A stretch of DNA of 64,000 bases from Congeria kusceri. Lineage: Eukaryota; Mollusca; Bivalvia; Myida; Dreissenidae. Position numbers and translations under genes: made by a program. The stretch covers positions 62,001-126,000 of the forward strand of contig JAPFQT010000392.1 of assembly GCA_027627225.1 (NCBI GenBank). Direction: 5' to 3'. Positions 12,428 to 25,475 of this stretch are shown piece after piece (the first letter of the stretch is position 1; the number at the start of each line of letters is the position of its first letter). A model generated the notes under the pieces. That model made no database searches. It had not been told where the DNA came from and saw nothing but the letters and a program-made list of their open reading frames with translations.

Positions 12428-12716
12428 GGCCGGCTAGCTTAGTTGGTAGAGCGCTGGACTACAAATCCGAGGATCGCGGGTACCATTCCCAGCCCGGCCA
12501 CATAACTTTTGTGGGGATTGGTCATGAAATTATTTATACGGCCATTCTCCCCCTGCCTCTGATTCAAGTAGGGCAGTTGTCAGTTACTGACATAAGTATG
12601 TGCACTCAGTACTGGTAAACCAGCTTCCCCAGGAAAAGTGTGAGTAGGTTAACTGACCGCCGTTATATGACTGAAATACTGTTGAATACGGCAAAAAATC
12701 CAAACAAACAAACACA
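12428..12716 (+). mobile_element. tRNA-derived SINE (family B)
   Basis: The head (12428-12501) folds as a tRNA: acceptor GGCCGGC pairs with CCCGGCC at six of seven positions, the A box is TAGCTTAGTTGG, and the anticodon loop CTACAAA keeps T33. The T loop is degenerate (GGTACCATTCC). The tail TATATGACTGAAATACTG followed by a CAAACAAACAAA run matches a 3' end I remember as common in molluscan SINEs, possibly the V-SINE type; that assignment is from memory. It is an old, non-functional copy. Confidence 0.75.
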
Positions 12717-14095
12717 TATTTTGTCGGGTTTCAAGGGGGTAAAAATATTTTATACTGCTCCGATTACGAAATGGTACGAAACTCGGTGGTTATGAATGAA
12801 ACGCGATGGTTAGAAATCAACCCAAGCGTGATTCCCGGCGCGCATTTATCACTTAGTAGATTTTTCCACACAGTGCTACTTAAGCGCAGGGAACCACTTT
12901 AACCAAGATGGTGGACCAAACCATTTACGTGTATGTGAAGGTTTTTAAGGAGAAAACACTCTTGATGAATTAATTGCATATGATTACATAAGATTGGTTG
13001 AGGTCCAATAATTAAGTTTTACACACCTGTACACTAATTAAAGTGATAGTAGACTGATCAGCTGCAAACAAAATGGCAGACATTGTGATCGTCAGTGAAT
13101 GTTATATTTGCTATTTGCTTAATTCATAATTGTTAAATTGAAATGAAAATCTGTTTTTATTCATGAAACAATGAGTTTCAAGATAACTGTTACTACAAGT
13201 TTACTGAAATAAATCTTATCATGTCATTTACTATATTTGTCAGAATATGCAAAAATGGAAACTGAAAGTGAAAGTACAAAATCAGTGACTAAAATAAAAA
13301 ATTAGACCAATATTATGTCTACAGTGTATATACATGGTTTCAATATAGAATGACTTATTCAGATAATTCAGGATTGATCTGCATTTGGTGTAAGGTTGCT
13401 AGGAGTAATATATTGTAGTAGCTAAAAATAATATTTAAAAAATCAAGAGTGTGCTATTGTGTCAACATTTCTAAAAAATAATACATGAAAAAAGCTCTTG
13501 TTGAGTTTGTCTGCAATGTTGATAATTTTTGAATGGATAATATAAATCTGAAACACTGTTGAAAAACAATGCCAGGCTAATTTGTTTTATGTCACAGTGT
13601 GTCATCGGAATTTGGAACAAATTAAAGATGGCAGATTTAAGCTACTGGCAAACACATTTTCCATATGTTGGACATGTTTGCATGTTTATATCACTTAAAT
13701 TATGTATAGCTAATTGATTATGATTTCAATATGAGTAGCTATTGTCAGTTTTCAAAGTCCACTGAAGGTCTGTGAATGGATTAGTTTCTTATGGACATCG
13801 GAATATGGATTAATAAATTTGAGTCTTGAAATTTGGTTTTCTGTACAGGTCATTGCATTGTGTTCCAATTCTCAAATAAAGTCCCTTCTCCCTACTACGT
13901 TATGATTTGCTATCGTTTCTTAAATATCAAGAATATAACAAATATTACAAGTAATACATCCATGATTAGTATTATTATGTACGATCTAGTTAATGTTTAT
14001 TCTGTCTGTAATACATCTACATGTACATATTGTTGTAGCATTTAATAAATTGCTAAAGTAGTTAAATTTACACAAAATTAATGTAGGCTATTTTC
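12717..14095. other. Unassigned AT-rich DNA
   Basis: No coding frame with protein-like composition, RNA gene or repeat boundary is recognisable. The 70-codon frame near 13833 has no family resemblance. Confidence 0.45.
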
Positions 14096-14099
14096 AAAG

Positions 14100-14200
14100 T
14101 AAAAAAAAAAAGGAAAAGTTTTTTCCTACCTACCTACCCAACCCTATTTTGCATGGGTCGGGAAGCGGAAACAAACATATTTTTATTTTTGGCCTTACCT
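14100..14200. repeat. Relic of GTTTCC/CCGACC MITE family
   Basis: A poly-A run is followed by TTTTTTCCTACCTACCTACC, CCCAACCC and GGGTCGGGAAGCGGAAAC, the same elements as in the inverted-repeat MITE at 21341-21604. It is a compressed or deleted copy. Confidence 0.45.
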
Positions 14201-14721
14201 ATTAAATTTTTTACCATATACCAATGACTGTTTTCTTCATTAAAACCTTTTGAATCAAGCACTAAGAAATAACTTCACCATCTTTCATTACTCGTCCCTA
14301 ACACACATTGCTTGAAGGGTAAATTTGAACATTGGAACCTTTCATGGTCTATACACCTTGCATTCAAAAGGCTTGTTTGCGCGAAGAGGAATGTTGGTCT
14401 TCATGCATTTGTGTGTATGAACATCATACAGTGATCTCACATTTCAGTTTAGCTTTGCTTTGTCCACTACATGCCACATGTCTTGCAATTTAACCAATGA
14501 ATACTCGTATACTAGAGATAATATAACAATCACTAGCACTATGCAATATTGTGTATTCCCATGATTTATTTTATCTTCTAGGCAAGCTGTTCTGAAGCAG
14601 TCCACATACTGGAATACACGTTGACCAATCTTCGAATGCAAGAAAACCCAAACAATCATACCAGTTCCGACTGGCTTCAATTTTTCCTGGTCCAAGGTTC
14701 ACAGAGAAATGCTGACTTCTA

Positions 14722-15246
14722 AGGCCGCTTTTCCATATGTCCGTTTCCGCATAAATATATATACAGACACGCTTTTCCATGAATCCGCATGTAAACGTCG
14801 AATATTTTAGTTTTCTCTTTAATTGCAAATCGTTACAATGTCTGAGTAAGAAGCTTTTAAACATTTTTAATTACGTCGGCTGCAACTATTTTTCACTGTA
14901 TGCGAAAACATTCACATGTGGTGGATTTTAAACAATATAAAGCATCCAACAATTATATCTACAGCGTCAGTCATGACTGATTTAAAGGTTACCCGTTAAT
15001 AATGGTTATTACTGAGTTATCGTACTCGATGATGTTGAGTTATCCATGTTTGTCTAGACTATTTTTTATATTTTCCCAATGTTTTATGTATAACAGCCCT
15101 TTGTTGGACAAGCTTAGTTAGATACCATGTCGGACACGGACTGCGGACATATGGAAACAGTCGAACAGTTTTTAACTTGTTCGATTTTTTGCAGATGCAG
15201 ATTTGCGCAATGTGGATGTAGATACGGACATATGGAAAAGCGCCCT
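14722..15246. mobile_element. 525-bp MITE with CCGCTTTTCCATATGTCCG ends
   Basis: The left end AGGCCGCTTTTCCATATGTC and the right end GACATATGGAAAAGCGCCCT are inverted partners with few mismatches. The inner right arm (GGACTGCGGACATATGGAAA, AACTTGTTCGATTTTTTGC) matches a second, truncated copy at 31527-31684. Flanking DNA on both sides (about 14630-14715 and 15305-15405) is itself a diverged tandem duplication. No coding capacity is seen. Confidence 0.75.
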
Positions 15247-15849
15247 AAAGCATTCTATCTTGGATGCCTAAATGCTGTATTCGGTCGCCATTAAAAATTA
15301 ACTAACTTTCTAAGGCAAGAAAACTGAAACAGTGGTACTGGTTCTGACTCATTTCAAGTTTTCTGGTCCCAAATTCATAGAGGAATAATGAATTCTGAAG
15401 CATTCTATCTTTGGGTGTCTACCTTGCTACTTTTAAAGAACATTTTGGGTCAGAAACCCTTACTCAGATGAATTATGCAGGGCAATCATCTAATTACACA
15501 TATAACAAGGGAGGTAATCCATATTGCCTGTTTGACCAAAGTATACTGTGGTTGTCTTCCTTGCTACATTAATAATTACAGTTGGGTCAAAGTCTTTCAC
15601 AAGCCTAAACTTTGGTGAAAGATGCAGGACAATCATGGCTCACGTGTTGTTTAGTTTCTTTGAAAGCTTGTTGATATATGTTGTCCACTAACAAGCAAAT
15701 AACTTAAAACAGAGTTTTGTTTATTCTTTCTTTTTGTACTTTTCTGTAAGTATCCTATAACTTGTCTGCATCATGTTGGAACCCTTGTTCCATATGTTGG
15801 TTGTCTATTATGTTGTGTAGTTTTCTTTGGTTTTAAACCTTTTTTTTAA

Positions 15850-16013
15850 CCTTTAGCCTGAGGTTTATTGAGATACTTTCAAGTCTGTTTCCTGGGTAGA
15901 ACCAGTACTTGGTGTCTATTGAGAAAGGTCATTCAAACACTCCCAGAGTAGGGATCAAACTTATGATCTACCAATCGCAAGGTGGACACCATATCCATTA
16001 TGCCACTGTGACT
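15850..16013 (-). mobile_element. tRNA-derived SINE (family A), copy 2
   Basis: On the minus strand: tRNA-like head with AGTGGCATAATGG and a decayed B box (AGTTTGATCCC), then body ACCAAGTACTGGTTCTACCC. The head is more mutated than in the 60.6 kb copy. Confidence 0.75.
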
Positions 16014-16019
16014 TGTATT

Positions 16020-18590
16020 TTATCTTTCCTTGTCTGGGGCTGGCTTTTCAGTGTGTGAAAAACATTTCATTGTAAGGATGGGACTTCATGCAGTGCGTCT
16101 GAGTACATTTAATATGACCTACTTCTGAAAATAAACATATCTAATCTGGAATACATTGATTCATCGAAAGCAGCACAACTTGCTTTGCCAATAGCAGTCT
16201 GGGTTTGATAGAGACCTTTTTAAGGCAGGAATTTTAAATGTAGCAGTTAAAGCTCTCTAGCATCATCTGGAACAAAACTTGGGTTTCTGAATCCAATTGT
16301 AAGCATGAGGTCACACTTGTGTCCGCACAATTCTACATGCTCAATGAAACGGTTACTCGATTTTCAAATCATAAAGAAAATTAAAGAAATGCAACCATGA
16401 TTTATTGGAGGTATTAATGCATATTGTTTACAGTTATTATTTACTCAGCACATACATATATGAAAAGAGTTTAGAATCATACACACATTTATTATATAAA
16501 CACAAATCATTATTTAAAGAGTTTTTTGCATGGAAAATTGTCTGAGCCATGATGAAACCATTTTGGAAAAAAGGGCCTGTTAACATAAAATGGTTGATAA
16601 AAAATCTGTTATGTGGCATTATTGTGACCAACACAGTTAGGTTGCAGTATTTCCACTATTGGTGAGACACTGGGCCTTATAGTGGCCAGAATCCAATGGG
16701 CACTGTTTGTAAATCTAATGTGGGATGTGTTGTGTTGATCATGCAATTGATGACAAATGTGCATAGAGAAAACCTTAAAAGACAAACTAATCTATATTTT
16801 ACATAAAATTATGCAAAAGTTTGAATGTTCTTTAACTGATATGTTCCAATGATCTATAGCATTAATGCAAGCATTATTTTTTTATGCAGGCATTTACATT
16901 TGTTTTCAAAACCATTGAACAGCGTATATTTATTTCCATAAATAATTCATAATTTGCGAATAACGTCTTTTGAATATAACAAATACATGTAGTATATTTT
17001 GACCGTACCAAGTGATATATTTCTGTAGGCACATTTCTGCTGCAGCTGATGCTAGAGATTGCCGAGACTATCATCAGTATTAAATTTTCATTTCCAATCA
17101 GATTCAATGAAACACCATTGCTATTTCCAATGCATGTCATGCTGGTTCTGTTGGTTTGAAGTGTTCCAGATTTGAGATACTAGCTTTTCACAATGTACTG
17201 ATGTTTTTTTTAAAGCTCCTGGATACATTGTTAAAAGAGCTCTACTGTAAAACAATATGCAGCCAATGGTGAAGAACAATTTGTTTAGTGTCGTTCAGAG
17301 GCAATATATTTTACAGATTGTGTTGGGTAATTTCAGTTTTAAATGCCAGTGGGAAACAAATGTACATAATGATATTGTGTACTCACATATTGAACAAGGG
17401 TTTTAAAAATTTCACAAGCAAATTATTGGTAGAATACAGTTGCACATTTGAGGATCTATGCAGCATTAGTGCACACTAAGGTCACATGTGTTAGGTTATT
17501 TCATATATGGTTTATATAATGTCGAACGCAACTCTTTTGGCCTTGGTTGTATGTATAATTAGCATTTTTAGTGTTTTCTAGTTCCAACATGGGTTCCTGT
17601 GTAAAAACATAATAAACTGGTATGTCAATGGCCAGGTTGTGTAGAAAAGCATTATTGTGAACACCAGATTACTAAGAATTGAAGTGGCCATACGTGTAAA
17701 TTTGACATCTTAATGACCACATCATATGCATCTGAAAATATGTCTGTACGAGTGCCTGATGTGCCTCACTGAAGAGTAAGATAGCTCTGCATCACCAAGG
17801 CATGCACCCCTTTGCCAGTGAATTGCTTCTCTGGAGCTCCTGTTTCCTACGAAAAGATCATGTCTGAAAAATTGATAGCGTCCATCTTTGGAGCCTATGG
17901 TGCTGACTTCCCAGTGACCGACATATAAAGCTCTTATTACCGTTACTACAACAATTATGTGTAGTGCTGTCTATATCTGGTGGCAGTTCTGGTGTTCCAC
18001 ATGCCTGGTCCAGTAGGTACATGAGGTCTTTGCCCTGTGGTTTGTCCACCATGGTCATCAGTTCGTGGATATGGACTGTTGTATAGCGCTGTGAAACAAT
18101 CATTTTGTTTTGTTTCCATTAACTCAGAGTGAATGTGTTGCTGTCAATGTCCTCCTTCATTTCCGAAACCCCTCCGTTAAGATGGTGGCCGTGCATTTTT
18201 CCCTGTTCATTGTGGCCTTATAATTGCCATTACCTGCATACCAAATTGGTCAAATGTTATGCTCAAAATTAAAATTGTCCTTCATATTGCCTTTATTATG
18301 ACTTTCATATTATTAACTGCCTTGAAATGTTTTTAGTGAGCAATTTCTTGGCTTGTAATTCCTTTTATTTAGTTGCATATGTGGTCGCTGTCTAAAATAG
18401 TACATTTCTGTATTACAGGTTCAATTCAAAGAAACCACATTACAACCATTTGTCTAATTTTCTATAAAAACAAATTAAGGAACTGTTAAGTTAGTTGCTC
18501 TGGTGAACAACTTGAGAGTATAATTACAAAACGGCTACATGGTGATTGCCCTGCAAGAGGAAGAATTTGTCAGCTCCATAGACAGGGAAG
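16020..18590. other. Unassigned DNA
   Basis: Several short frames exist but none has a recognisable domain, a conserved motif or paired splice signals that I trust. No tRNA fold or inverted-repeat ends were seen. Confidence 0.4.
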
Positions 18591-18624
18591 GTTAAAATTG
18601 ATATTTTTCACAAACACTAAGTTC

Positions 18625-19560
18625 CTTTTTCACATACATCAAGTACTGGTTCTACCCAAGGAATGGACTTTCTCATATACATCAAGAACTTGTTCTACAC
18701 ATGAAATGGACTTTCTTAAATGCACCATGTACTGGTTTTTACCCATGAAATGGACTTTCTCAAATACATTAAGTACTGGTTCTACCCACGAAATGGACTT
18801 TCTCACATACACCAAGTACTGGTTCTATTCACGAAATGGACTTTCTCACATGCACCAAGTACTGGTTCTTGCCATGAAATGGACTTTCTCACGTACACCA
18901 AGTACTGGTTATACCCATGAAATGGACTTTCTCACATACACCAAGTACTGGTGCTACCCATGAAATGGACTTTCTCACTTACATAAAGTACTGGTTCTAC
19001 CCATGAAATGGACTTTCTCACATACATCAAGTACTGGTTCTACCCATGAAATGGACTTTCTCACATACATCAAGTACTGGTTCTACCCATGAAAGGGACT
19101 TTCTCACATACACCAAGTGCTGGTTCTACCCATGAAATGGACTTTCCCACAAACACCAAGTACTGGTTCTACCTATAAAATGGACTTTCTCACATGCACC
19201 AAGTACTTGTTCTATCGAAGGAATGAACTTTCTCACATACACAAAGTATTGTTTATACGTAGGAAATGGGCTTTCTCACATCCATCAAGTACTGGTTCTA
19301 CCCATGAAATGGACTTTCTCACATACACCAAGTACTGGTTCTATCCATGAAATGGCCTTTCCCACATTCACTAAGTACTGGTTCTACCCAAGAAATGGAC
19401 TTTCTCCCATGGACTTTCTCACAAACATCAAGTACTGGTTCTACCCAGGAAATGGACTTTCTCACATGCACCCAGAACTGGTTCTATTCAAGGAATGGAC
19501 GTTCTCGCATTCACCAAGTACTTGTTCTACCCATGAAATGGACTTTCTCACATTCACTTG
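18625..19560. repeat. 43-bp minisatellite derived from the SINE family A body
   Basis: About 22 imperfect units of 43 bp are arranged head to tail; successive AGTACTGG starts at 18815 and 18858 are 43 bp apart. Each unit reads AGTACTGGTTCTACCCATG then AAATGGACTTTCTCACATAC. The first half matches the family A SINE body (AGTACTGGTTCTACCCAGG at 60706), so the array appears to have grown by amplification of a SINE segment. The apparent 66-121 codon frames are repeat translations. Confidence 0.9.
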
Positions 19561-19995
19561 TTTTGTCATGCACACCAGAATATATTAATTTTTATTGACT
19601 ACTGCAGTAGAGTGATTTCAACCTTCTTACTGAAAACATTTGTTACATATGCCAGTTTTGTTACAAGCGTTGCAAAAACTCACACCAAGTTTACACTTCA
19701 CATGAATCACATGCAACTTTATATTGTTCCAAAAATTTGCTTAAATCCAGTCAGTCTAGCAGTTGTTTAGGGCATGCCATTGAGTAGTCCTGGGCACATA
19801 TCTATGAATATTCTTAAGCTACTAGTATTGTTAACTTAAGTTGAATATAAATCAAAATAAGAATTTATATTAACACATTTCAAATTATATTGCAACTTCC
19901 TTGTCAAAATCTTTGAACCAAATAACACATTTCTTAGTAAAAAAAAAAAAGTCCAAATATAAAATTTCTGAATATTTAGATGTTTCTTAATTTTA

Positions 19996-20744
19996 AGCTC
20001 ACCTGAGCACAACGTGCTCATGGTGAGCTTTTAGGATCGCCTTTTGTCCATCGTCCGTCGTGTGTCATGCGTCGTGTGCCATGATTTTCATTCAAAGAAC
20101 ATCTCCTCCTAAACCACTGGGCAGATTTTCAACAAACATTACAGGAATGATCCGTGGGTGACCCTCTTTCAAAATTGTTGAAATCGTTCCGGCCCGCTGC
20201 ATATGTAGGTCACCAAAGCTAAAAATAGATTTAAAAACTGAAAACTTGAAAAATCTTCTTCTCTGAAACCACAAGGCTTGGAGCTTTCATATTTGATATT
20301 TGACATCCTCTAGTGGTCTTCTACAAATATTGTTCAAATGATGCCCCTGGGATCAAAACTGGCCACGCCCCGGGGGTCACATGGTTTTTATAGACTTTTA
20401 TAGCAAAATGACTTTAAAAATCTTCTCTGAAACCGCAAGGCCTAGAGGTTTCATATTTGACATGTAACATTGTATAGTGGTCCTCTACAAATATTGTTTA
20501 AATGATACCCCTGGGGTCAAACTGGCCACACCCCGGGGGTCACATGGTTTATACAGGCTTGAATAGCAAAATGACTTTAAAAATCTTCTCCTCTGAAACC
20601 GCAAGGGTCAGAGTTATCATATTTGGTATGTAACATTGTATAGTGGTCCTCTACAAAGATTGTTCAACTGATGCCCCTGTTATTAGCCATTATGGTGCCT
20701 TAAACTCAGGTGAGCGACCTAGGGCCATCATGGCCCTTTTGTTT
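19996..20744 (+). mobile_element. Core-repeat element, copy A (three ~165-bp units)
   Basis: The left end is AGCTCACCTGAG followed by the hairpin GAGCACAACGTGCTC; the right end is CTCAGGTGAGCGACCTAGG followed by GGCCATCATGGCCC. The outermost 11 bases of the two ends are inverted repeats. Between them lie a unique left arm and three tandem ~165-bp units marked by CTCTGAAACC(G/A)CAAGG and TGGCCACGCCCC. The design resembles non-autonomous bivalve elements with tandem cores such as pearl, but I cannot show homology. Larger copies are at 46448 and 49189. Confidence 0.75.
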
Positions 20745-21044
20745 ACTAATAGTCTTGATAAATACCATACCAGGTTATAAAGCAATTAGCGACCGGTCAT
20801 ATTTCAAATGTTTGCCTTTTTAACGTCCTTATCAGATAAACAATAATATTGTGCTTCATAGAAAATGTGTTACTAGTCACTAGACATTATTTGGTAATGC
20901 TAATTATTAAGTCGCTATTTGCAAATTATATTTTATGCACCGTTTAAAAATCCCGCCTGTTAAGCAATACCGAATTTAGTTGGCATCATAATGTGTACAT
21001 ATCAGGTTATGAACTATACCACGGCTTTTAAGTATACCATGATG

Positions 21045-21195
21045 CTTACAATGATGGTGATGGTGTTGTTGCTGCTGCTGATGATGATAATGATGCTTGC
21101 AACTATGATGATGATGACAATGTTAATGATTATTAGGATGATGATAATGATTTATTGATGATGTTGATGTTGTTAATGATGATGATAATTGTAAT
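21045..21195. repeat. GAT microsatellite
   Basis: Imperfect GATGAT/GTTGTT triplet runs; low complexity, no gene inferred. Confidence 0.85.
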
Positions 21196-21340
21196 ATTCT
21201 TATGTAATATTCTGGACCGTTAGAGGGATGGTTAATGCCAGACACAGCAGGGATTGATTTTTGACATGCTTATTCAGTCTGAATATGTTATACGAACTGA
21301 TAACACAGCAGCATACAAAATGCAGCAAGCATCTTATTCG

Positions 21341-21604
21341 CCGTGCCTGGCTGTAGGCCCCCCCCCCCAAAAAAATAGTCCCGTTTCTGGTCTCCCGACC
21401 GACCCTTTACTTTTGCTGCCGACCCTACATATTTTTGGTCCAAAATAATAAAGACTGAAAAAGACTGTTACCGTGTACAATACAAACCAATCTCCCATCA
21501 TAAAAAAATTAAAATAAAATTTAAAAAAATCCCTACCTACCGACCCTTATTTTTTGGGCAGGAGACCAGAAACGGAACTTTTTTTTTGGCAGGGCTCAGG
21601 CATC
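21341..21604. mobile_element. Inverted-repeat MITE with GTTTCTGGTCTCC ends
   Basis: The left arm has a poly-C/poly-A run then CCCGTTTCTGGTCTCCC; the right arm has GGAGACCAGAAACGG then a poly-T run, the inverted counterpart. The arms extend outward with weaker matches (GCCTGGCTGTAGG against CCTGAGCCCTGCC). The interior contains CCGACCCTACATATTTTTGG. Decayed relatives are at 12347, 14100, 31200 and 57167. Confidence 0.75.
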
Positions 21605-21611
21605 GCTCAGT

Positions 21612-21836
21612 AACTGACCATTACAATGATGACGATCATGGTGACAACGACGATGATGATGACAGTGACGACGACCAACATGATTGCTGCGACAACAACG
21701 ACGATGCTGATGATGTAAATAACAATGACGATGATTACGACGATGCCGATGATGATGACGATGATGAAGACAACGAAGATGATTGCTGCTATTATGACGA
21801 TGATAACAATGACGACGATGATGATGATGGAGAAGT
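21612..21836. repeat. GAC/GAT microsatellite
   Basis: Nearly uninterrupted GAC, GAT and AAC triplets give a frame of almost pure Asp and Asn. It adjoins the MITE at 21604 and looks like a simple repeat, not a protein gene. Confidence 0.85.
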
Positions 21837-22403
21837 ATAGTAGCGTGAAAACGTGGATGACTTTAATGACATTGATTGATGCTGGCCATTACCAAAACGA
21901 TAGCCTCTACACCTGCAAGTTTTTGTTTGTAGCTGACTCAGTGTAAACAACACAAATGTTACTGTCTGGATTGTAAATTCACAATTTCATTCTGCACAAT
22001 TGTACCATGTGATGATAAACGTAAACTTACTTAAAAATAAGCATGACCCAAACAGCTTCGTTTGGAGTTTTCAAAAAGTCTTTAAGTTGGCGCGCAACTT
22101 CAGCTGACGTCATACTGAAAGCACCGTCATGTTAATTAAGCACGTGAATTAAAAGGGAATTGAATGCTGAAACAGAGTCAGAGTGACAACACTACAAAAT
22201 AAATGCAATTAGCCTATAATTTGCATGTTCATGTGTAACTTATAATAAAGATGTATGCAGAGCTTTTTTTTCTTTGAGTCAGTGTAATATTGAGGCCAAA
22301 CATGCGTAGAATTCGAACACTTCATGTCGCGTACGTCATTAATGTGGAAGACTAACATATAGGATTAGATGCTACGTGAGAGGACGCTTTTGTACGGAGT
22401 TCT

Positions 22404-22878
22404 GTTAGGGCCATCGGCATATTTGCCTTTGAATGAAAGAATCCGAAACGCGAAAACACAAAATACAGTAATTTTTCTTCCACGTGGTTGTGGAACCAAA
22501 GCATCTAACAAAATGAAATGTCACATTCAGATTCTGATTATGAAGGTGAACATTAATTCAGAGTACAGGATAATGTGTATTATGTTTTTAAGTGATATCT
22601 TTCGTTTTTGCCGCATGTATATTGGGCATGCTTACCGGGAGGCAAAAGTGTGAATACGCGAAAACATAAAATCACGAAAGCACGATGTCGAAAACACGAT
22701 GACGAAGACGCGAAAACACAAAATCACGAAAGTATGATGACGAAACGCGAAAACATGATGACGAAAACGCGAAGATACAATTTCGGGTTTTCGTGATCGT
22801 GTTTTTGTTTTTTTATCATCTGGATTTCGTGTTTTTGCTTTTTTTCAGATTATTTCATCCACAGGCGAAAGCCCTAAC
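22404..22878. mobile_element. Possible inverted-repeat element with CGAAAACACGA internal repeats
   Basis: The ends GTTAGGGC (22404) and GCCCTAAC (22871) are inverted. The interior has direct repeats of ACGCGAAAACA and ATGACGAA at 22650-22775, followed by inverted relatives (TTTTCGTGATCGTGTTTTTG) at 22787-22806. Only eight terminal bases match, so the boundaries are tentative. Confidence 0.4.
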
Positions 22879-23599
22879 GGAATACTTTTGTAGTGACTGT
22901 AGTATACGAAAATAAACACATTGCATGTACACATTACTTCCTAGTGTTAGTTGTTGAACCAAACTATTATTGTTGTGGTAATCATGTATATTGTTCACAT
23001 ACAGAAATCATACAAGTGCAGTGTTTGGTAACTACCGTAAATAGTTTTATTTCTTTTATAAATGTATTGTACACACATACTTTTGCACGTTAACATTTAA
23101 CACGTGTTACCTGTGGAGTATATTTTCACACGTCATATACCGGTCATATACCAGTCAATCGTTGGTTGCTATATGTTTCACTGGACATGGTTGTGTTGTT
23201 AATATAAACAAAGCGAAACTCTAGTTGCGACAGCAGGAGAAAACTCTTATTAGCAGTCGAGGTATTTTATTTATGGCAAGTGACCAATTGCCAAAAACAA
23301 TACACAGGACATCACAAAATCACATAACAAACGCAAAACACAAGGTCATTTCACGCTGTTTCGGTGCGATACTAGTTCACGTGCACACTGTTATGTCTCT
23401 TTGTTATTTAGAATTTTCGTACCAGCTAGTTACTTCATACCATTCATTATTTGGTTATTTCACGTGACTAAGACACTTGATTATTTCGCATCGCATGGCT
23501 GTGTCGTACAATTGTTTCTCATCGGTGTATGTTATTTTATGTGGTTGTATCGCAACGTTATTTCGCGTGGTTGTGTCGCAGCGTTCTTTTGCGTCAGTG

Positions 23600-24260
23600 T
23601 TTCGTGTTGTCTTGACGTGTGTGGCGTGGATGTGACGCGTGATTGTGACGCGTTGTTGTGTTGCGTGCATGTGACGCGTGGTTGTGTTGCGTGGATAAGA
23701 CGCGTGGTTGTGTTGCTTGTATATGACTCGTGGTTGTGTTGCGTGGATGTGACGCGTGGTTGTGTTGAGTGTTTATGACACGTGGTTGTGTTGCGTGTCT
23801 GTGACGCGTAGTTCTGTTGCGTGTATGTGATGCGTGGTTAAGTTGCATGGATATGACGCGTGGTTGTGTTGCGTGTATATGACGCGTTGTTGTGATGCGT
23901 GGTTGTGTTGCCTGGATATGACGCATGGTTGTGTTGCCTGGATATGACGTGTGGTTGTGTTGCGTGGATGTGACGCGTGGTTGTGTTGCGTGTATGTGAC
24001 GCGTGGTTGTGTTGCGTGGATATGACGCGTGGTTGTGATGTGCATGGTTGTGTTGCGTGGATGTGACGTGTGGTTGTTTTGCGTCGTTGTGTTGCGTGGA
24101 TGCGACGCGTGGTTGTGTTGCGTCATGTGACGCGTGGGTGGATGTTACGCCTGGTTGTGTTACTTGAATATTACGCGATGTTGTGTTACGTTGGTGTGAC
24201 GCATGGTTGTGTTAAGAGGTTGTGACGCGTGATTGTATCTCTTGGTTATAACACGTTGTT
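23600..24260. repeat. 26-bp minisatellite array 1
   Basis: Tandem 26-bp units, each made of two 13-mers such as TTGTGTTGCGTGG and ATGTGACGCGTGG. Degenerate units fade out to about 23470 on the left. The frames on both strands (110-125 codons) exist because the unit lacks stops. Three related arrays are at 41290, 44938 and 53936. Confidence 0.9.
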
Positions 24261-25202
24261 TACCGTTATGTTACTGTATAGGATTTGGCACGTACATGTT
24301 TCTTAGCGTAGTGTTTTAAACACCTTTTTTTTGAGTTATCTTCAATTTAGGTTACGAATAACGTATGATTGTATATTAATATGGGCCCTGGAATCCTTAT
24401 TGCATTTAATACAATATAACAAAAAACCACTACATAACGCCTTTAAAGTTTTTTTAATACGGGATTACGTACTACATAGTTGCCTAAAGCTCCGTATTAG
24501 AATGCCCGAGTTTTGACAGGAAATCAATCGTTAAAGTAACGGTACAGTAGTTTCATGTACGCCTTGTCTAGTGTAAACACACAAGTGTAGGTAAGAATTA
24601 AAGTATTTTGGACAGTGTATCTGTCTTGGGTAATTCTGACTGTAAAACGAGGACATTTAATATAAATACAGAGCTTGTAATATTAACGCTAGTGGAATTA
24701 ACTTTTTTAAACTCGTGCAGAAAATGTTTTGGTGTAGTGGCGATATGGGAATATTTCTTTATGTTTTCCATCATTATTTGTGAACATTTTGTGGATTGTG
24801 TACTAAACTGAAAACAAGAACGTGGACTGTGCAACGCGGCGGCGCTGTTGTCTGGAAGTTGAAGCCAGCAAATGTTAGTTTCGTTTTAGTTTTATATGAA
24901 AAGGACTCCAGTCTATGGACTTGTGTGTCAGGCTGGTATTGTCTATTTGCGCGTAGTAAAAGTATCAAATGTATTATATTTATTAGAAAACCTTATTAGC
25001 TCTGACCAGTCGCACGTTATTCGTCCCTGGTAGCGTAACACGACGTCACGTCAATATGTCAAGCTGCGTATTAACGTTTTAACGATTTAAGTTGATTGTC
25101 TAATGTACGAACAAATATTACTCCGGATGCTTAAATCAATTAGGAAGAAAACGTATTTTTAAGTATTTGTTAAACTGAAGACAAAATCTTAAATTCAATT
25201 TC

Positions 25203-25475
25203 CTACTGTCGGAAACGTATCATCAATAAATATCGGCTCTTATACTGAGCAGCAAACCCGTCTGTGTATTCATGAATAGTTGCCAGTGGATACGCCATAC
25301 TCGTCAGATGTTCATGTCGGAGCATCTGATAATACGGCAAGTCAACGGCCGTGGTTAGTTTGTTCCGAGCAAGCCACTCCCGCTTCCGGTCCCTTTCATA
25401 GTGCATATTAAGTAGCCTTAGCGCGTTCTCCGCTCTCCCGACACTTTTGTAAATTTGACGTTGTATTCTCGCTCA
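25203..25475 (-). pseudogene. Coding fragment, possibly transposase-derived
   Basis: A stop-to-stop frame of about 90 codons on the minus strand has protein-like composition, with no methionine until codon 29 or so. Its C-terminal part contains HEYTDGFAAQYKSRY. A DG...Q(Y/N)K motif of this kind occurs around a catalytic aspartate in several uncharacterised invertebrate transposase-like families; this is recalled pattern knowledge, not a search. There are no flanking domains, so it is either a transposon relic or an isolated exon. Confidence 0.4.

Noticed and set aside
18598..19588. Repeat protein of the type WTFSHTPSTGST
   Set aside because: Frames come from the SINE-derived 43-bp array and shift frame between units.
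21586..21840. Asp-rich 84-codon frame that might suggest an acidic shell-matrix protein
   Set aside because: It is a GAC/GAT microsatellite starting at a MITE edge, with no signal peptide.
23470..24260. CRISPR-like array
   Set aside because: The units are contiguous 26-mers with no unique spacers, and the DNA is eukaryotic.
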